A program made the position numbers and the translations under genes. From assembly GCA_013813125.1 (NCBI GenBank), contig JACCSH010000131.1:1-9384 (forward strand): a stretch of DNA of 9,384 nt, written 5' to 3'. Shown piece after piece: positions 7,227 to 9,384 of the stretch (within the stretch, counting starts at the first letter, position 1; every line of letters starts with the position of its first letter). Under the pieces are notes generated by a model, which was not told where the DNA came from, ran no database searches, and saw only the letters and a program-made list of their open reading frames with translations. Origin of the DNA: Nocardioidaceae bacterium (GTDB taxonomy: Bacteria > Actinomycetota > Actinomycetes > Propionibacteriales > Nocardioidaceae).

Positions 7227-7424
7227 GGAACGCCAGCCTAGGCTCGCCGCTCACTGACCGGGGCTTCATCCACAGGCTCAAGCCCTGGTTGTCGGCGGTG
7301 CCGGAAGGATTGGTGGCTGAGCTAGTTCTGGCGACCTGTGGCGCCAATAGTTCCGCGGCCCAGTCCGCGGTGGCGTTGCATGAAGTGGTGCAGCACCCGG
7401 CCGGTTGTGCTCGGCGCGGACCGG
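7227..7424. other. 198-bp intergenic region between fmdB and SAF gene, with inverted repeats
   Basis: No convincing gene is seen here. Two potential hairpins are visible: CCGGGGCTT (7258-7266) with AAGCCCTGG (7280-7288), which pairs fully only on the plus strand through one G-U; and CCGCGG (7353-7358) with CCGCGG (7365-7370), flanked by CGCCA (7342-7346) and TGGCG (7371-7375), which extends the stem to 11 bp around a 6-nt bulge. Neither is followed by a T-run on the minus strand, so they are not classical terminators. Confidence 0.35.
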
Positions 7425-7937
7425 TCAGGAGGCGGCTTTGGGTGTCGAGCCGCGAGCCGTGCGCGAGCTCTGTGTGTCGGGTGGGCGGTCGGACCTCGTC
7501 GAGCGGTCGGACCTGGTCGAGCGGTCGGACCTGGTCGAGCGGTCGGACCCTGATGTGCGACCAGCACGGTCCGGTTTGGTTGAGCTAGCCGAGCCCCCGG
7601 ATTCCGCGGAACCGGCAGAGTTGCTGGACCTCTCGGCCGAATTCGACTTGCCGGCCCCCACCCCGACCTTCTCACCGCCTGAGCCGCCGTCGGTCTTCGG
7701 GGTCGGGTCACTCGACTCGGATGCGGCGCCTCCCTCGGTCGAACCCTGCCCCGAAGCCGCCTGCCGGCTGTCGTTGCGGTAGAAACCAGCGCCCTTGAAG
7801 ACAACGCCCACCGCGCTGAGCACCTTTCGCAGCCGGCCAGCACAGGCTGGGCACTCGGTCAACGCCTCGTCGGTGAAGCTCTGGCGGACCTCGAGCTGTT
7901 CGCCGCATTCGGTGCATGCGTACTCGTAGACGGGCAC
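7425..7937 (-). CDS. FmdB family zinc ribbon protein with long repetitive tail
   Basis: This 170-residue protein begins VPVYEYACTECGEQLEV, the FmdB/CxxC_CXXC_SSSS regulatory domain. Zinc-ribbon cysteines are at residues 8 and 11 (CTEC) and 29 and 32 (CPAC), and the domain closes with VFKGAGFYRNDSR at about 56. The rest, about 110 residues, is low-complexity Ser/Gly/Arg/Asp with a threefold SDRSTR repeat. Most FmdB proteins are about 70-110 residues, so the tail is long and probably disordered. FmdB was named from the formamide/acetamidase operon regulator of Methylophilus; its role in actinobacteria is not established. I chose GTG 7937 because GAGGAG lies just upstream on the minus strand (AGGAG complement at 7943-7947, 5 nt away) and because family members start at the residue before PxYEY. 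An ATG at 7973 would add 12 unrelated residues. It heads the run into the SAF gene and mscL. Confidence 0.9.
   Translation of the reverse strand: MPVYEYACTECGEQLEVRQSFTDEALTECPACAGRLRKVLSAVGVVFKGAGFYRNDSRQAASGQGSTEGGAASESSDPTPKTDGGSGGEKVGVGAGKSNSAERSSNSAGSAESGGSASSTKPDRAGRTSGSDRSTRSDRSTRSDRSTRSDRPPDTQSSRTARGSTPKAAS
7483..7549. repeat. 18-bp tandem repeat, about 3.7 copies, inside fmdB
   Basis: The plus-strand unit GAGCGGTCGGACCTGGTC occurs perfectly at 7501-7518 and 7519-7536. A near copy precedes it (7483-7500, two differences) and a partial copy follows (7537-7549). The period is a multiple of three, so it encodes an in-frame SDRSTR hexapeptide repeat on the minus strand and could gain or lose units without a frameshift. 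Confidence 0.92.
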
Positions 7938-7942
7938 ACGCT

Positions 7943-7947
7943 CTCCT
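7943..7947 (-). promoter_or_regulatory. Ribosome binding site of fmdB
   Basis: On the minus strand the sequence reads GAGGAGAGCGT followed by GTG. The AGGAG core is 5 nt from GTG 7937 and decides this start over the upstream ATG at 7973. Confidence 0.7.
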
Positions 7948-8001
7948 CGGGAAGCCGCGAGCGCGCTTGGCACTCGCGACGGTCGACTGCTAATCAGGTC
8001 T

Positions 8002-8030
8002 ATTGTGCGCTAGCGGGTGTGACGACGCAA
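8002..8030 (-). promoter_or_regulatory. Candidate fmdB promoter
   Basis: On the minus strand, TTGCGT (complement of 8025-8030) and CACAAT (complement of 8002-8007) are 17 nt apart, giving plausible -35 and -10 boxes and a leader of roughly 57 nt. The palindrome CGCTAGCG at 8008-8015 lies within the spacer. Support is from motif only. Confidence 0.35.
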
Positions 8031-8109
8031 AGCTGCGCGCCATCCGCGGCGTGGCATTCGCCGCAAGCCCGTGTCGACGTTGCGGCCAGCGGCATCGCCT
8101 GCAGGCACA

Positions 8110-9384
8110 ATGGGGCACGTGGCGCGCTGGCAGAAGGTTCTTGTCTGGGTCGGTGGGGTGCTGGCACTGGCGCTGGTCGCCGGCTCGACAGCAACTGTGT
8201 GGACAGTCCGCCGATCGTTCCCTCAGACAGACGGGGTCATCGAGGCAGCAGGGCTCGACTCCGAGGTCAGTGTCCTGCGCGACAAGTCCGGAATCCCGCA
8301 CGTGTACGCCGACTCCTCCTCCGACCTGTTCTTCGCCCAGGGCTTCGTTCAGGCGCAGGATCGGTTCTTCCAGATGGACTTCGGCCGCCACGTCACGGCA
8401 GCCCGGCTGACGGAGCTTCTCGGTCGCGACGCTCTCGAGACCGACTTGTTCGTGCGGACTCTTGGCTGGCGGCGGGTCGCCGAACGAGAGCTTGCCCTGT
8501 TGACACCGGCTGCTCGCGGTTATCTCGAGTCCTTCGCCGAAGGCGTAAACGCCTACCTCGCCGGCCGGGACGTCGCTGAGATCTCCCTGGAGTACGCCGT
8601 TCTGGGACTGACGCGGCTCGACTACACCCCTGAGGAGTGGACTTCGGCGGACTCCCTGGCCTGGCTCAAAGCGATGGCCTGGAGTCTTGGGAGCAATCTC
8701 GAGGACGAGATCGACCGTTCCTTGCTGTCAACACAGCTCACGCGGGATGAGATCGAGTCTCTTTGGCCGCCCTACCCGTACAAAGCGCATCAACCGATAG
8801 TCGAACGGGGAACGCTCGAGGATGGGGTCTATGCGCAAGGCGCCAGCGATCAAGTTGCCAGCCTGCCAGCACAGTCAGCCTCCAGCATCGAAGCGCAACT
8901 GAGTCTTCGGCACGCCAAGGCGGCCAGCTCAGAGCTCAGTACCTTGCTGGGCGTTACTGACGGTCTTGGCTCAAACGCCTGGGCTGTCTCGGGGGAGCAC
9001 ACGGCATCGGGCGAGCCCATTCTGGCCAATGATCCGCACCTCGACGCGTCTCTGCCGAGCCCGTGGTACCAGATCGGCCTGCACTGCAACCAAGTCGACT
9101 CCGACTGTCCCTTCGACCTCGCTGGCTTCACCTTCGCCGGCCTACCGGGCGTTGTCATCGGGCACAACGCCGACATCGCGTGGGGCTTCAGCAACCTGAA
9201 CGCCGATGTCCAAGACCTTTACCTCGAAAGGGTCGTTGACGACACCCACTATCTGTACAACGGGCGAGAGCACGAGTTCCGGACTCGGGTGGAGAGTTTC
9301 ATCATCGAAGGGGAAGAAGATCCGGTCGAGATCACGGTTCGGGAGTCTCGCCACGGTCCCCTGATCTCCGATGTGCACCAAGGG
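8110..9384 (+). CDS. Penicillin acylase family protein (Ntn hydrolase, peptidase S45), 3' end outside window
   Basis: 425 residues are visible, about half of a typical member. These enzymes hydrolyse amides such as acyl-homoserine lactones, beta-lactam side chains or other N-acyl compounds; the substrate here is unknown. The N-terminus has a single hydrophobic anchor (about residues 10-32), then VWTVRRSFPQTDG, RDKSGIPHVYADS, FFAQGFVQAQDRFFQMDFGRH and ARLTELLG, all typical of the alpha chain. The precursor is cut before the nucleophile Ser288 in GLGSNAW, which becomes the beta-chain N-terminus. LANDPHL and GHNADIAWGFSNLNADVQDLY follow as expected. Cys326 and Cys333 could form an extracytoplasmic disulfide. 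The start is ATG 8110 or in-frame GTG 8119 (VARW...); neither has a Shine-Dalgarno, and CACAAT at 8106-8111 would make GTG 8119 leaderless. It is divergent from fmdB. Confidence 0.93.
   Translation, partial: MGHVARWQKVLVWVGGVLALALVAGSTATVWTVRRSFPQTDGVIEAAGLDSEVSVLRDKSGIPHVYADSSSDLFFAQGFVQAQDRFFQMDFGRHVTAARLTELLGRDALETDLFVRTLGWRRVAERELALLTPAARGYLESFAEGVNAYLAGRDVAEISLEYAVLGLTRLDYTPEEWTSADSLAWLKAMAWSLGSNLEDEIDRSLLSTQLTRDEIESLWPPYPYKAHQPIVERGTLEDGVYAQGASDQVASLPAQSASSIEAQLSLRHAKAASSELSTLLGVTDGLGSNAWAVSGEHTASGEPILANDPHLDASLPSPWYQIGLHCNQVDSDCPFDLAGFTFAGLPGVVIGHNADIAWGFSNLNADVQDLYLERVVDDTHYLYNGREHEFRTRVESFIIEGEEDPVEITVRESRHGPLISDVHQG

Noticed and set aside
7266..7274. TCATCCACA, one mismatch from a DnaA box
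   Set aside because: It is a single copy with no cluster, no AT-rich region and no dnaA/dnaN nearby, so there is no case for an origin.
7039..7347. Minus-strand frame of 102 codons extending into the fmdB-SAF gap
   Set aside because: It runs out of frame through the SAF gene, has no motif and no ribosome site.
7322..7843. Minus-strand frame of 173 codons overlapping fmdB in another frame
   Set aside because: It is Arg/Pro-rich shadow sequence; fmdB has the zinc-ribbon motif and a ribosome site.
1..9384. CRISPR arrays, tRNA/rRNA genes, insertion sequences, phage or defence modules
   Set aside because: No spaced repeat array, tRNA cloverleaf, transposase, integrase or terminal inverted repeats could be recognised; composition looks even across the window.

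Overview
The window looks like ordinary chromosome of a high-GC Actinomycetota. The reasons are GC-rich third codon positions, GTG starts, a probable leaderless gene, and the minus-strand order fmdB - SAF/CpaB-like - mscL next to a penicillin acylase, an arrangement I recall from many actinobacterial genomes. I cannot fix the genus from sequence alone. I see no rRNA, tRNA, CRISPR array, insertion sequence, prophage or toxin-antitoxin module.

Layout. Positions 1-480 (+) hold the C-terminal part of a DUF1501 protein whose beginning lies outside the window. Positions 545-3255 (+) carry two M16 (insulinase/processing-peptidase) genes joined by an ATGA overlap. The first has the zinc site HLFEH and the second lacks it but keeps the Arg/Tyr pair, so together they look like one split, heterodimeric metallopeptidase. 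The second gene converges on, and overlaps by 20 bp, a minus-strand phosphoglucomutase (3236-4867). A short divergent promoter region (4868-4979) separates pgm from a plus-strand atypical extended SDR/epimerase-like gene (4980-5882), which is followed by a small charged protein ending in PPHHG (5940-6134).

From 7937 down to 6153 the minus strand carries fmdB (zinc ribbon with a long repetitive Ser/Arg tail), a SAF/CpaB-like membrane-anchored protein, and mscL (mechanosensitive channel). They are probably co-transcribed at least in part, although the gaps are 198 and 87 bp. Divergent from fmdB, a membrane-anchored penicillin acylase family (S45) gene starts at about 8110 and runs off the right edge. 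Its nucleophile Ser is visible at the GSNAW motif.

Functional picture: glucose-1-P/glucose-6-P interconversion (Pgm), envelope and osmotic functions (MscL, SAF protein, acylase), and proteolysis (M16 pair). I did not find a clear undescribed system. The points most worth a second look are the divided M16 active site, the SAF protein without visible pilus genes, the repeat-built tail of FmdB, the Phe at the predicted MscL gate, the SDR lacking a recognisable YxxxK, and the small PPHHG protein.
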